Source: Flammeovirgaceae bacterium
Lineage (GTDB): Bacteria > Bacteroidota > Bacteroidia > Cytophagales > Cyclobacteriaceae
Direction of reading: 5' to 3'
NCBI GenBank assembly: GCA_021298015.1
Contig: JAJTGY010000011.1
Span: 1-64,000 of the forward strand
Length of the DNA: 64,000 bases
Shown: positions 17,634 to 25,374 of the stretch, one piece after another
Numbering within the stretch: position 1 is the stretch's first letter
Layout: each line of letters opens with the position of its first letter
Made by a program: the position numbers and the translations under genes
The notes under the pieces: generated by a model
What the model was told of the DNA's origin: nothing
Database searches by the model: none
Seen by the model: the letters and a program-made list of their open reading frames with translations, nothing else

Positions 17634-18016
17634 CAGGGAGCAGGAATTTCGGCCACACATTCGATTTCCACGAGCGCTTCGCGCGGCAAGCGGCTAACCT
17701 CCACGGTGGTGCGGGCGGGTTTATGGTCACCAAAAAAGGCCGCATAGGCCTGGTTCATCCGCTCGAAGTCGGCAAAGTTTTTCAGGAACACCGATGTTTT
17801 GACAACATGCTGGCGATGGCAGCCGGCTGATCGTAATACCGTTTCCAGATTCTCCAACACGCGCTGCGTTTGTTCAAACACGGTGGCACCTTCAATCTGC
17901 ATGGTTTGCGGATTCAACGGAGTTTGTCCTGAACAAAAGATCAGGTTACCGGCCTGGATAGCGTGGGCGTAAGGGCCAATGGCCTTCGGAGCGCCTTCTG
18001 AGAAAATCTTTTTCAT
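17633..18016 (-). CDS. ridA: RidA family enamine/imine deaminase
   Basis: This 127-residue protein is a full-length RidA (YjgF/YER057c/UK114) family member. RidA trimers hydrolyse reactive enamine and imine intermediates released by pyridoxal-phosphate enzymes and so protect the cell. The sequence shows the N-terminal AIGPYAHAIQAGNLIFCSGQ, the middle NLETVLRSAGC, and the active-site arginine in KPARTTVEVSRLP followed by VEIECVA. The stop overlaps the start of the next gene by one base, and the acyl-CoA ligase upstream ends 30 bases before its start. Position in a hydrolase/acyl-CoA ligase operon is unremarkable for this housekeeping family. Confidence 0.96.
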   Translation of the reverse strand: MKKIFSEGAPKAIGPYAHAIQAGNLIFCSGQTPLNPQTMQIEGATVFEQTQRVLENLETVLRSAGCHRQHVVKTSVFLKNFADFERMNQAYAAFFGDHKPARTTVEVSRLPREALVEIECVAEIPAP

Positions 18017-18046
18017 CGTAGTGCCGGTAAAGGTAAAACGAGCCGG

Positions 18047-19849
18047 TCATTTGTACATGGCCTCAATTTCTTTTTTATAGCGCTCGGCCAGTCGCTGGCG
18101 CACCGGCTTCAGGGTGGCCGTCACCTCCCCCTCTTCCACCGACCAGTCCTGCGGGCAAAGAACAAAGTTGCGAATGCGCTCCACCGCGTTGACTTCTTCG
18201 TTCAGCCGCTCGATTTCTTCTTCCATCCGGGTGCGCACACGGATGTTGTGAACCATAAAGGGCGGTGATGTCCAATGCACGCCTTGTTGGCTGCACCAGG
18301 CCTCCAGCATATTGAAATTGGGAACCACCAGCGCGGTGACATAGGGGCGCTGAAAACCAAGTATGAGGCAGCGGTTGATAAAGGCCGATTGGGCGAAGTG
18401 CTGCTCAAGTCGTGCCGGTGTAATGTATTTGCCTGCACTGGTTTTAAAGATGTCTTTTTTCCGGTCTGTGATTTTGAGGAAGCGATGGTTGACCCACATG
18501 CCGACATCGCCTGTGCGCAGCCAGCCCTCGCCCGACAGGACCTCTGCCGTGAGCTCCGGCTTCTGGAAATACCCCACCATTACGTTGGGCCCCTTCACCA
18601 AAATCTCACCTTCGCCTTGTTCATTGGGTTGATCAAGTTTTACCTCCGCGCCCGGCAGTACGAGGCCCACCGTGCCAAAGCGGAACATACCGGGCTCCAC
18701 GTGATTCATCGAAATAATGGGCGATGTCTCGGTCATGCCATAGCCTTCAATTACGCGAATGCCGGCCGCTGTGAATAGCCGCGCAATTTCAGGGCGCAGG
18801 GCGGCCGCACCAACGGCCATGTATTTGATTTGGCCACCCAGTGCCTTTCGCCACCGGCCCAACACCAGCCAGCGCGCGGCCAACAGTTTCAGCAACAGCC
18901 ACGGCTTGAGCACCGTGCCGGTACCATACTTTTTTCCGGTGTTCATGGCCCAGGTAATGATGGTGCGGGTGAGCCACGATCGCTGCAGTTGCCTTTCGAG
19001 CATATAGTCATGCATTTTCTCCAGCACGCGGGGCACGCAGGTGCAGAAATGCGGACGGGCGCTCTTGAAATCATGAGCGAAGTGATCCCGGTCTTCGCTG
19101 AAGTAGACCGATACACCAAACGCGAGGTAGGCGTAGCAGGTGGTTCGTTCAAATATGTGACTGAACGGCAAAAAGCTGATCACCCGGTGGCTCGGCTCCA
19201 GGGGCAACAGGGTAAGAATCGCCTTGATGTTGCTCACCACGTTACGGTGGCTGAGCATTACACCCTTCGGAGAGCCCGAACTGCCGGAAGTATAGAGAAT
19301 GGTGAGTAAATCATTTTCGCTCACGGCATCCCGGCTTTCTTGCAGGCGTTGTTGCTGGGCCACCGTCAGGCTCTGCTGGTTTTCCAGAAGTGGAAAGAAT
19401 CGCTCACCGGGTTGCACGGTGAAAACGCTCGTGCTTGTTCCCCGATTTTGAACGGTGGCTTCGTAGGTCTGAGCGAGTTCGCGATTGGCCGTGAAGCATA
19501 ACCGGGGCTGGGTTTCCGTGATGATGATTTCGATTTCTTCTGCCCGTAAGGTCGGGTGCAGGGGCACCGGCACAAGGCCGGCCTGCTGGCAAGCCAGATC
19601 GAGCAGTACCCACTGCGGGTTGCCGGCCAATGGCACCAGTAAGGCCCGGTCGCCTTTCGCGTAGCCATTTTCTAAAAGCCAGGTGCTGATGCAATCAATT
19701 CGCTGCTGCACCTCTTGAACGGAATACGCTTTCCAGGAATCCGCATGGCGGCCGTTGAGCGCCCGTGCATTGGGGTACTTCTGCTGCTGGTAGGCGGGCA
19801 ACTCGAAGATGCGCGTAAAGTCAACAGCCAGGCGTTTGGTAATTTCCAT
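18047..19849 (-). CDS. Long-chain acyl-CoA synthetase (AMP-forming)
   Basis: The 600-residue product is an adenylate-forming fatty acid:CoA ligase; it activates fatty acids with ATP to acyl-AMP and then acyl-CoA. Motifs in order: the P-loop YTSGSSGSPKGVMLSHRN near residue 185, GYGMTETSPI near 370, GWLRTGDVG near 447, and the hinge plus catalytic region DRKKDIFKTSAGKYITP near 463-480. It lacks a signal peptide or membrane segment and matches bacterial FadD15/FAA1-like proteins in length. Its ATG shares one base with the stop of the upstream alpha/beta hydrolase (TAATG). This suggests that fatty acids released by the hydrolases are channelled to CoA activation; that link is inference. Confidence 0.96.
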   Translation of the reverse strand: MEITKRLAVDFTRIFELPAYQQQKYPNARALNGRHADSWKAYSVQEVQQRIDCISTWLLENGYAKGDRALLVPLAGNPQWVLLDLACQQAGLVPVPLHPTLRAEEIEIIITETQPRLCFTANRELAQTYEATVQNRGTSTSVFTVQPGERFFPLLENQQSLTVAQQQRLQESRDAVSENDLLTILYTSGSSGSPKGVMLSHRNVVSNIKAILTLLPLEPSHRVISFLPFSHIFERTTCYAYLAFGVSVYFSEDRDHFAHDFKSARPHFCTCVPRVLEKMHDYMLERQLQRSWLTRTIITWAMNTGKKYGTGTVLKPWLLLKLLAARWLVLGRWRKALGGQIKYMAVGAAALRPEIARLFTAAGIRVIEGYGMTETSPIISMNHVEPGMFRFGTVGLVLPGAEVKLDQPNEQGEGEILVKGPNVMVGYFQKPELTAEVLSGEGWLRTGDVGMWVNHRFLKITDRKKDIFKTSAGKYITPARLEQHFAQSAFINRCLILGFQRPYVTALVVPNFNMLEAWCSQQGVHWTSPPFMVHNIRVRTRMEEEIERLNEEVNAVERIRNFVLCPQDWSVEEGEVTATLKPVRQRLAERYKKEIEAMYK

Positions 19850-20652
19850 TAGCGTTTTTCAGCCGGTTTGACATATAAAATCTCGTAGAGGATTTCAAAA
19901 AAGTGTTCAAAGTCCGGCAGGTTGTTGTGCCGGGCCCCCGCCACCGGATGCAAGAATACTTTTTCCGGGTAAAGGGCTTTCAACTTTTCACTTTGCGCGA
20001 ACGAAATCAGCCGATCGTGTGTGCCGTGCACGATGTGGATGGGGCAGTGCACGGTTTTCAGGTATTGATCCGTGCGAATGTCGTACTTCAGCATCCACCG
20101 CAGCGGGGTGAAGAAGATGTAGCGGTTGATGTTGTAGTAGAAACTGAAATACGGGGAGTCGAGGATGAGCAGGCGCGGGTTATTCCACGAGGCAATGCGC
20201 GCGGCAATGCCGCTGCCCCACGAGCGGCCGTAGACTACAATCTGATCTTCGCGGTACTGCTGGTTCAGCCACTTGTAGATGTGCTGGGCATCTTTGAAAA
20301 TTTTTTCCTGTGAGCGCGTGCCCCGGCTCTTGCCGAATCCGCGGTAGTCCATCATGAAAAAGTCGTAGCCGTTGCTGAGAAAATCCTTGGCAAACTTGCC
20401 CCAGCCCTTAATGCTTTTGGAATTGCCTTTCAGGTAATACACGACTCCCCGTGTGTTGGGGACTTTAAAATGAATGCCGTTGATTTTTCCACCGTCCTCC
20501 ATTTCAAAGTCCACTTCTTCGAAGGGGAACGGGTATTTGTATTCAAAGGTGTGGGACAGGCGCTCGGGGCGAAAGAAAAACAGATGCTGGAAAAAATAGA
20601 AGAACAGACAGAAGCCGATATATAGGCCGGCCAGCAGGGCAATCCAGATCAT
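19849..20652 (-). CDS. Membrane-anchored alpha/beta hydrolase 1
   Basis: A 267-residue alpha/beta hydrolase with a single N-terminal membrane segment (IALLAGLYIGFCLFFYFFQH) that acts as an anchor. The nucleophile serine is in VVYGRSWGSGIA near residue 144, the acid is the Asp of GTHDRLIS near 214, and the histidine is in GARHNNLP near 241. The DYRGFGKSRG strand is typical of the ABHD13/17-like and serine aminopeptidase S33-like groups. The substrate is unknown; an ester or amide at the membrane is likely. It is a close paralog of the next upstream gene (same anchor, same GNSKS/GNADN and FAKDF motifs), 26 bases away, and overlaps the acyl-CoA ligase start by one base. Confidence 0.93.
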   Translation of the reverse strand: MIWIALLAGLYIGFCLFFYFFQHLFFFRPERLSHTFEYKYPFPFEEVDFEMEDGGKINGIHFKVPNTRGVVYYLKGNSKSIKGWGKFAKDFLSNGYDFFMMDYRGFGKSRGTRSQEKIFKDAQHIYKWLNQQYREDQIVVYGRSWGSGIAARIASWNNPRLLILDSPYFSFYYNINRYIFFTPLRWMLKYDIRTDQYLKTVHCPIHIVHGTHDRLISFAQSEKLKALYPEKVFLHPVAGARHNNLPDFEHFFEILYEILYVKPAEKR

Positions 20653-20678
20653 GCCACCGAAGGTAGTAAGAAATACGG

Positions 20679-21488
20679 TTATGGCAGCGCCTGCCGAAGG
20701 GCCTGGTGGTATTCGTCAAACTCGCGCAGGTTGTGGTGGCCACCTTCGAGGATCACGATAAACTGATCTTCGGGTGACAATTGCGCTTTCAGGCGTTCCG
20801 TGCAGGCCAGCGGCACAATCCAGTCGTGCTCCCCGGCAATAATCACTTTGCGGCTGTTTACCTGGGCCAGGTGGCGGGTGTTGGAAAAGAAATGCCGGGC
20901 GGGCAGCCCGCGCAACGGGGCAAACACCGCGGGGTAAACCACGCTTGCGATCTCGTCAAACGGAGTTTCCAGGATCAGCACAGGCGTGGGGTGGGTGATG
21001 GCGAGGCGCGAGGCCACGGCCGCTCCCAGCGAGCGGCCATATATAATAGTGTTCGGTGACTTAAATTGCTGTTGTGCCCACGCCCAGACGGTTTCGGCAT
21101 CGCGGTACAAATGGTCTTCGGTTGGTTTGCCCGTGCTTTTGCCGTAGCCGCGGTAGTCGATCATCAGCACATCGTAATGGCGCCAGGTAAAATCTTTGGC
21201 GTAGTTGCCCCACCGCTGAAGGTTATCGGCATTGCCGTGGAAGTAGAGCACGAGCCCGCGCGCGGAATCTTCAGCCGGAAAAAACAGGGCGCTGAGCTTT
21301 TCGCCATCCGGGGTAGGGAGGGTGAACTCGCGAAAGGGTTGGTTAAATTGGAATGTGTAGTCGTGGGGCAGCGGGTCGCCCTGAAAAATGAAGCGATGCT
21401 GGAAGGTGTAGAGCACCAGGCAGGTGGCCAGGTAGAGGGCAAGCCCGATGACCAAGATTCTGACCGTTGTTTTTGTTGCCCGATTCAT
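20679..21488 (-). CDS. Membrane-anchored alpha/beta hydrolase 2
   Basis: This 269-residue protein is the paralog of the following gene and the first gene of the operon. It has an N-terminal anchor (TTVRILVIGLALYLATCLVL), the shared FQHRFIFQG segment, a DYRGYGKSTG strand, the nucleophile serine in IIYGRSLGAAVA near residue 150, the acid in AGEHDWIVPL near 219, and the histidine in EGGHHNLREF near 249. It probably hydrolyses an ester or related bond at the inner membrane. A perfect -7 element (TATTTTTG, minus strand, 21503-21496) lies seven bases before its ATG, so the operon promoter is here and the mRNA may be nearly leaderless. Confidence 0.93.
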   Translation of the reverse strand: MNRATKTTVRILVIGLALYLATCLVLYTFQHRFIFQGDPLPHDYTFQFNQPFREFTLPTPDGEKLSALFFPAEDSARGLVLYFHGNADNLQRWGNYAKDFTWRHYDVLMIDYRGYGKSTGKPTEDHLYRDAETVWAWAQQQFKSPNTIIYGRSLGAAVASRLAITHPTPVLILETPFDEIASVVYPAVFAPLRGLPARHFFSNTRHLAQVNSRKVIIAGEHDWIVPLACTERLKAQLSPEDQFIVILEGGHHNLREFDEYHQALRQALP

Positions 21489-21495
21489 TTCGGGG

Positions 21496-21524
21496 CAAAA
21501 ATAGACCTTTCGTCAAATCTAAAA
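21496..21524 (-). promoter_or_regulatory. Bacteroidota-type promoter of the hydrolase/acyl-CoA ligase operon
   Basis: On the minus strand TATTTTTG (21503-21496) matches the Bacteroidota -7 consensus TAnnTTTG exactly. TTTT at 21524-21521, 17 bases upstream, stands where the -33 TTTG is expected (one mismatch). The start codon of the first hydrolase begins at 21488, so transcription would begin at or just before the ATG. Confidence 0.5.
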
Positions 21525-21585
21525 CCGTCTTGTTTTCGGGGGAGATTACAGCGTGGGTAATCCTTTTGTATTTACTCATTTGACA

Positions 21586-21727
21586 GTAAGCCCCCGATAA
21601 ACTACATCTTGCGGGGTAGCAAATCTGTTAGTTGGTTAACGGAATAGGTAGGGATTTTTACGAGCGTTGCTCGTAACCATTCAAAGGGATTAACCTCATT
21701 GATTTTGCAGGTGCCCAAGAAAGAATA
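21586..21727 (-). pseudogene. 3' remnant of an IS66-family transposase with one terminal repeat
   Basis: Reading leftward from about 21727, the frame gives ARYSFLGTCKINEVNPFEW, then LRATLVKIPTYSVNQ and LTDLLPRKM, and stops at TAG 21604-21602. This is the C-terminal domain of IS66 transposases (pattern YSF-x-TCK-x-x-x-x-x-P-x-x-WL ... L-x-x-LLP). Upstream the same frame meets a stop (TGA) within about ten codons and the rest of the transposase is missing. On the plus strand GTAAGCCCCCGATAAACT begins at 21586 and looks like the IS66 terminal repeat, which starts GTAAGC and points into the element. So one true end and about 40 codons survive. The other end and tnpA/tnpB are absent; the element is dead. 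Confidence 0.75.
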
Positions 21728-22202
21728 CCTCGCCTTTACCGGTGTTCTTCACCGTCAAATACCGGTATCGTCACGTATCGTATTTCCAAAGGCACAATGC
21801 GATTGAAGCCCCCGCTTTCGCATCGGCCTCTGTGGGAGACGATACTTAGTTGTTAGTTGGTGGGTGTTGGGTGTTTCGAGTCATTAGCACATGGCGAATA
21901 ATGACCAGCAGCCAGTACCCTCGCGTGAGCGATGGAGGCAGTTGTTTGAGCCCGCAGGGGCGTGTGCGTGGGGTGGCGTACCGATGTTTATCGGCAGCCG
22001 AAAGCGCGACCCCGCGGCTGGGGATTGCCCCACCCGGGCTGCTGTACTCATCTTCAGTCTGAAATGGGTTGCGGGTGCGGTGCCGCGGGGGCACGCCCAA
22101 AAAAAAGAACCCGGCTTGCTTGCGTTTGCAACGTGTGCTATTTCAAGACTGTCGCGGATGAGTGTTCTGCTTTCTCAATGTGCGGCCGGAAACTCCCCAC
22201 CG
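21728..22202. other. Gene-free stretch with T/G-rich tract and hairpin-rich GC element
   Basis: No convincing gene lies here. From 21846 to 21876 the plus strand is a degenerate T/G-rich run (TTAGTTGTTAGTTGG...). From about 21920 to 22110 follows a GC-rich part opening with CGCGTGAGCGATGGAGGCAG and containing GCAGCCGAAAGCGCGAC. It holds perfect small hairpins: CCGAT-GTTT-ATCGG (21981-21994), GGGG-ATTG-CCCC (22020-22031) and GTGCC-GCGGG-GGCAC (22080-22094), then an A-run. The CGTGAGCGAT...GCCGAAAGC layout reminds me of dispersed intergenic elements in other Bacteroidota genomes; that is memory, not a search. It may be a repeat or a structured RNA. Confidence 0.4.
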
Positions 22203-22667
22203 TTAAGCAGGTTGTAATTGGTTGTTCAATTGCCCGAGCAAAAAAGACTTCGCGCGACTCAGGTTTTCGCGGGCGGCCACACTCAGGCCTTCGCCCAGTG
22301 CCCACGTGTACCCGGATATCGCCAGCACATAGCCCCTCGCCCCACTGCCAAACAACTCGCGGGCCAGGTAGAGGATGGTGCCCGGCTCCTGGCGGTGCGT
22401 GGAAAAACTGATGTCCGCCACCGGCTTGCACGGCTGCCACGAAAACCCATCGGCCAAGGCCGTGCGGGTGGCATCGATAAACACCACCACATCAAACGGC
22501 CGGATAACATCTGCATCTTCCACCTGCAGTTGGTAGCGGTACGCTACTTCCACCTCCGGAGCCAGCGCTTCGATGTCTTGTAAAAATTGCCAGCCGAGGC
22601 CATCGTCTCCGCGGCTGTCGTTGCCGATCCCCACCAGCAGCACGCGTTTACGAACGGTAGCGCTCAT
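22203..22667 (-). CDS. hoxW: Hydrogenase maturation endopeptidase HoxW
   Basis: This 154-residue protein is a [NiFe] hydrogenase maturation protease of the HycI/HoxW type. The family removes the C-terminal extension of the large subunit after nickel insertion. The nucleotide-free beta-alpha start VLLVGIGNDSRGDDGLGWQ is diagnostic, with the metal-sensing acid in the DDGLG segment, followed by VVVFIDA (second acid) and STHRQEPG (histidine). The ATG lies inside the end of hoxH (20-base overlap), so the two are coupled; the substrate is clearly the neighbouring HoxH. It is the last gene of the hox operon. Confidence 0.93.
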   Translation of the reverse strand: MSATVRKRVLLVGIGNDSRGDDGLGWQFLQDIEALAPEVEVAYRYQLQVEDADVIRPFDVVVFIDATRTALADGFSWQPCKPVADISFSTHRQEPGTILYLARELFGSGARGYVLAISGYTWALGEGLSVAARENLSRAKSFLLGQLNNQLQPA

Positions 22668-24098
22668 CGATCAGGTGATGGGTGAAATCGTACACCTCCA
22701 CATGCAGGGGCATCTGGCCGAGTGCCTGTGTGGCGCAACTCAGGCACGGGTCGTACGCGCGAATGGCTACTTCCACCTGGTTGAGCATGCCATCGGTGAT
22801 GGCGCCCTTCTGGCTGATCACGTTGCTGGCCACCCACTTCACGGCCTGGTTCATGGCTTCGTTGTTGTGCGTGGTAGAGACGATGAGATTACACCGCGTG
22901 ATCATGCCCTTCTCATCTACCTGGTAGTGGTGCGTGAGCGTGCCGCGCGGAGCTTCGATGATGCCGATGCCCTCCAGCCGCGGCTCGCCCGTGCGCACGA
23001 GGTCATCGCTCAGGATCTCCGGGTCGTGCAACAAGTCGTTCATCACCTCTGCGCAATGCAGCATCTCGATCAGGCGCGCCCAGTGCGAATACAGCGTGCT
23101 GTTGTTGACCGGCTTGCCGGTAAACGCCCGGAACACCTGACGCTCCTGCTCGGCCAGCGGAGTGGGCATGGCGGTGCAGATGTTGATGCGGGCCAGCGGG
23201 CCCACGCGGTTCCACCCTTTCTCGCGCCCCAGTTCTTTCAGGTACGGAAACTTCATGTACGACCAGCGCTCAACGCCTTCGCGGAAATACTGTTGGTAGT
23301 CGTCTGTGGGCACATCGGGCAGCGTGATGTTGCCGACACTGTCGATGGCGCGCAGGCGGCCGTGGTACATGTCCAAGTTGCCGGCTTCATCCACCATGCC
23401 CAGGTGGCCTGACGGAAAGGCCGCAAATGTATCGGTGAGTTCGCGGTGTTGCTCATGATACTGTTTGATGAAGGTGATGATCTCCTGCGACCACTCGAGC
23501 ATCGTATCGATATTGGGTATTTCATTGCCCGTCAGGAAGAAGTCCTTTTCCTTTACCGTCAGCGTCTTGTGCATGCCGCCCGGCACAGCGGCAATGCCGT
23601 GGATTTTTTTCCGGCAATCGCCTGGATCATTTCCTGTCCGAATTTGCGCATCAAAATCCCCTTTCGTGCCAGCTCTTTGTTGGCGGATGCCACGGCCAGC
23701 ACGTTCCGCTTGTCCACCGGAGCATCCATGCCAAACAGCAGATCAGGCGATGCGAGGTAAAAGAAGTGTAACGCATGCGACTGGAATATCTGCGCATAGT
23801 GCAAAAGCCTTCGGAGTTTTTGAGCGGGCAGGGTTAAATCCTGGGGATCAACACCCACCAATTGGTCGATCGCTTTTGCGGCTGCGAGGTGATGGCTGAC
23901 AGGGCAAATACCGCATAGCCGCTGAACGAGTACGGGAGCCTCCCAATAGGGGCGACCCTGGATGAACCGCTCGAATCCGCGGAACTCAACAATATGAAAG
24001 AACGTGTCCTGCACCTTTCCATATTCATCGAGGTGGATGGTTACACGGCCGTGGCCTTCAACCCGCGTGACGGGGTCGATCGTTACTTTGGTTTTCAT
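22648..24098 (-). CDS. hoxH: [NiFe] hydrogenase large subunit HoxH, interrupted by a -1 shift at an A7 run
   Basis: HoxH carries the Ni-Fe active site. The first part (from ATG 24098) has RVEGHGRV, the cysteine pair RLCGICPVSHH near residue 61, and runs to AIAGKK. The second part (frame ending at 22648) resumes with the expected IHGIAAVPGGMHKT and continues through EAPRGTLTHH to the second cysteine pair DPCLSCATQ. The frames join at the T7 run 23604-23610 (A7 in the gene); eight A would restore one chain of about 483 residues, close to the known HoxH length of about 488. Possible explanations: an assembly indel, a real mutation, or -1 slippage on A-AAA-AAA. The usual His after CxxC is Gln here. 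A 25-residue tail remains for HoxW cleavage. It lies two bases after hoxU-hoxY. Confidence 0.93.
23604..23610 (-). other. A7 slippery heptamer at the HoxH frame break
   Basis: In the HoxH reading frame the bases are GGA AAA AAA TCC, so the run forms the heptamer A-AAA-AAA in the zero frame, an ideal -1 ribosomal (or transcriptional) slippage site. A -1 step after the second AAA reads ATC CAC GGC ATT, which is the frame of the rest of HoxH. The run is seen; slippage is a hypothesis, and a homopolymer length error is the simplest alternative. Confidence 0.6.
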
Positions 24099-24100
24099 GA

Positions 24101-25369
24101 TCAGTCGTACTTAAATTCCGAATACAACAGCGAGTAATCTTCGCCCCACAGCAGGCTCTTGATCACTTTCCAGATATGCGTGGCCGAAGGGGGGCAGCCC
24201 GGAATGGTGTAGTCCACTTTTACTATTTCATTGCACGCATATACGCGATCGAGGATTTTCGGTAGGTCGGCATGGTAGGGCACTGTCGTTTCGCCCGGTT
24301 CGCTGGTGATGGAGTTGAGGTACGCTTCCTCCAGGCACTCGCCCAGCGGCACGGTGTTGCGCATGGCGGGCAGGCCGCCCCACACGGCACACTCGCCCAC
24401 CACCACCAGCAGGTCGCACATCTCGCGGAATTTCCGCAGCGTTTCGATGTTCTCGGTGTTGGCACAGCCGCCCTCAACAAGCCCGAGGTGACAACGCTGG
24501 GTAAAATTCTTGATGTCGGTGAGAGGCGATTTGTTGAACGACACGAGTTCAGCCATGTCGAGTATCTCCGTGTCAATATCCAGCATCGACATGTGGCACC
24601 CAAAACAGCCGGCCAGCGACACGGTGGCGATGGTTTTCTTTTCGAAGTTGGCTACCCGGGGTTTATCGAGTATTTGGTGGGTGTAGTGCTTTTGGGTGGA
24701 CTTCAGATCAAAGGCGCGGTCTCCAAATGGTTTTGTAAAACTTTTGCCCCGCACAATAATGGCACCTGTGGGACAAATCGCCATCGCCTTTTCGGCATCG
24801 CCATCGCTCAGGCGCGCTTCCTGCTCATAGTCGATGCCCACCTGCGTTTCGTTGCCGCGGTTCACATAGTTGAACACCCGCTTGCCGTCTCCTGTGAGCA
24901 CCTCTTCCACGCACCGTTTGCATTTGATGCAGCGGTTGTGCTCCAGCACCATCCGCCTGGGCCGATAGTCGATCAGGCGATCTTGAAACAAGTGAGGAAA
25001 ACGCGACTCGGAAATTCCAAGTTCATAGCCCATGTGCTGCAAATCGCAGTTGCCGCTTTTTTCGCAGGCCGGACAGAAATGGTTGCCTTCGGCAAACATC
25101 ATCTCCACCAGCGCTTTGCGCATGTCGAGCAGTTCCGGAGTATTTACTTCCACCTTCAATCCCTCTTTCACCGTTTCGGTGCAGGCCGGGTTATAGCGGC
25201 CGTTGATTTTACAGGTGCACGTGCGGCAGGTGCCGAGTGGCGGATCGATATGCGGAAAGTAACAGAGCGAAGGTATGAAGATGCCATGTGCCTGGGCGGC
25301 ATCGATCAGGTTCGTTCCTCCCTCTGCCTGGTAGGGTTTTCCATCCACCCAAAATGTGCAGGTTGCCAT
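24101..25369 (-). CDS. hoxU-hoxY: Fused diaphorase HoxU and hydrogenase small subunit HoxY
   Basis: A single 422-residue frame joins two subunits that are separate in the Ralstonia type enzyme. Residues 1-240 are HoxU, the iron-sulfur electron conduit: [2Fe-2S] ligands in SLCYFPH and GTCRTCTCK near 35-55, CPACEKSGNC near 98-108, and the ferredoxin-like CIKCKRC near 147-153 and CPTGAI near 197. Residues from about 245 are HoxY, which carries the cluster nearest the Ni-Fe site: SLAGCFGCHMSML near 254, VEGGCANTENIETL, VGECAVWGGLPAM and IPGCPPSATHIW. Both modules keep their key cysteines. The fusion would tie the diaphorase and hydrogenase halves together. An indel that destroyed a stop cannot be excluded, but the linker reads through cleanly. 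It starts five bases after hoxF. Confidence 0.92.
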   Translation of the reverse strand: MATCTFWVDGKPYQAEGGTNLIDAAQAHGIFIPSLCYFPHIDPPLGTCRTCTCKINGRYNPACTETVKEGLKVEVNTPELLDMRKALVEMMFAEGNHFCPACEKSGNCDLQHMGYELGISESRFPHLFQDRLIDYRPRRMVLEHNRCIKCKRCVEEVLTGDGKRVFNYVNRGNETQVGIDYEQEARLSDGDAEKAMAICPTGAIIVRGKSFTKPFGDRAFDLKSTQKHYTHQILDKPRVANFEKKTIATVSLAGCFGCHMSMLDIDTEILDMAELVSFNKSPLTDIKNFTQRCHLGLVEGGCANTENIETLRKFREMCDLLVVVGECAVWGGLPAMRNTVPLGECLEEAYLNSITSEPGETTVPYHADLPKILDRVYACNEIVKVDYTIPGCPPSATHIWKVIKSLLWGEDYSLLYSEFKYD

Positions 25370-25374
25370 AGTTG

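Noticed and set aside
21850-22440. Several overlapping frames of 70-149 residues in the gap before hoxW.
   Set aside because: They overlap each other on both strands with unnatural composition and no ribosome sites; the region is better read as a non-coding, hairpin-rich element.
22648-24098. Two separate hydrogenase genes instead of one broken hoxH.
   Set aside because: The fragments join exactly after one base is added at the A7 run. The second fragment has no plausible ribosome site and neither could make an active site alone.
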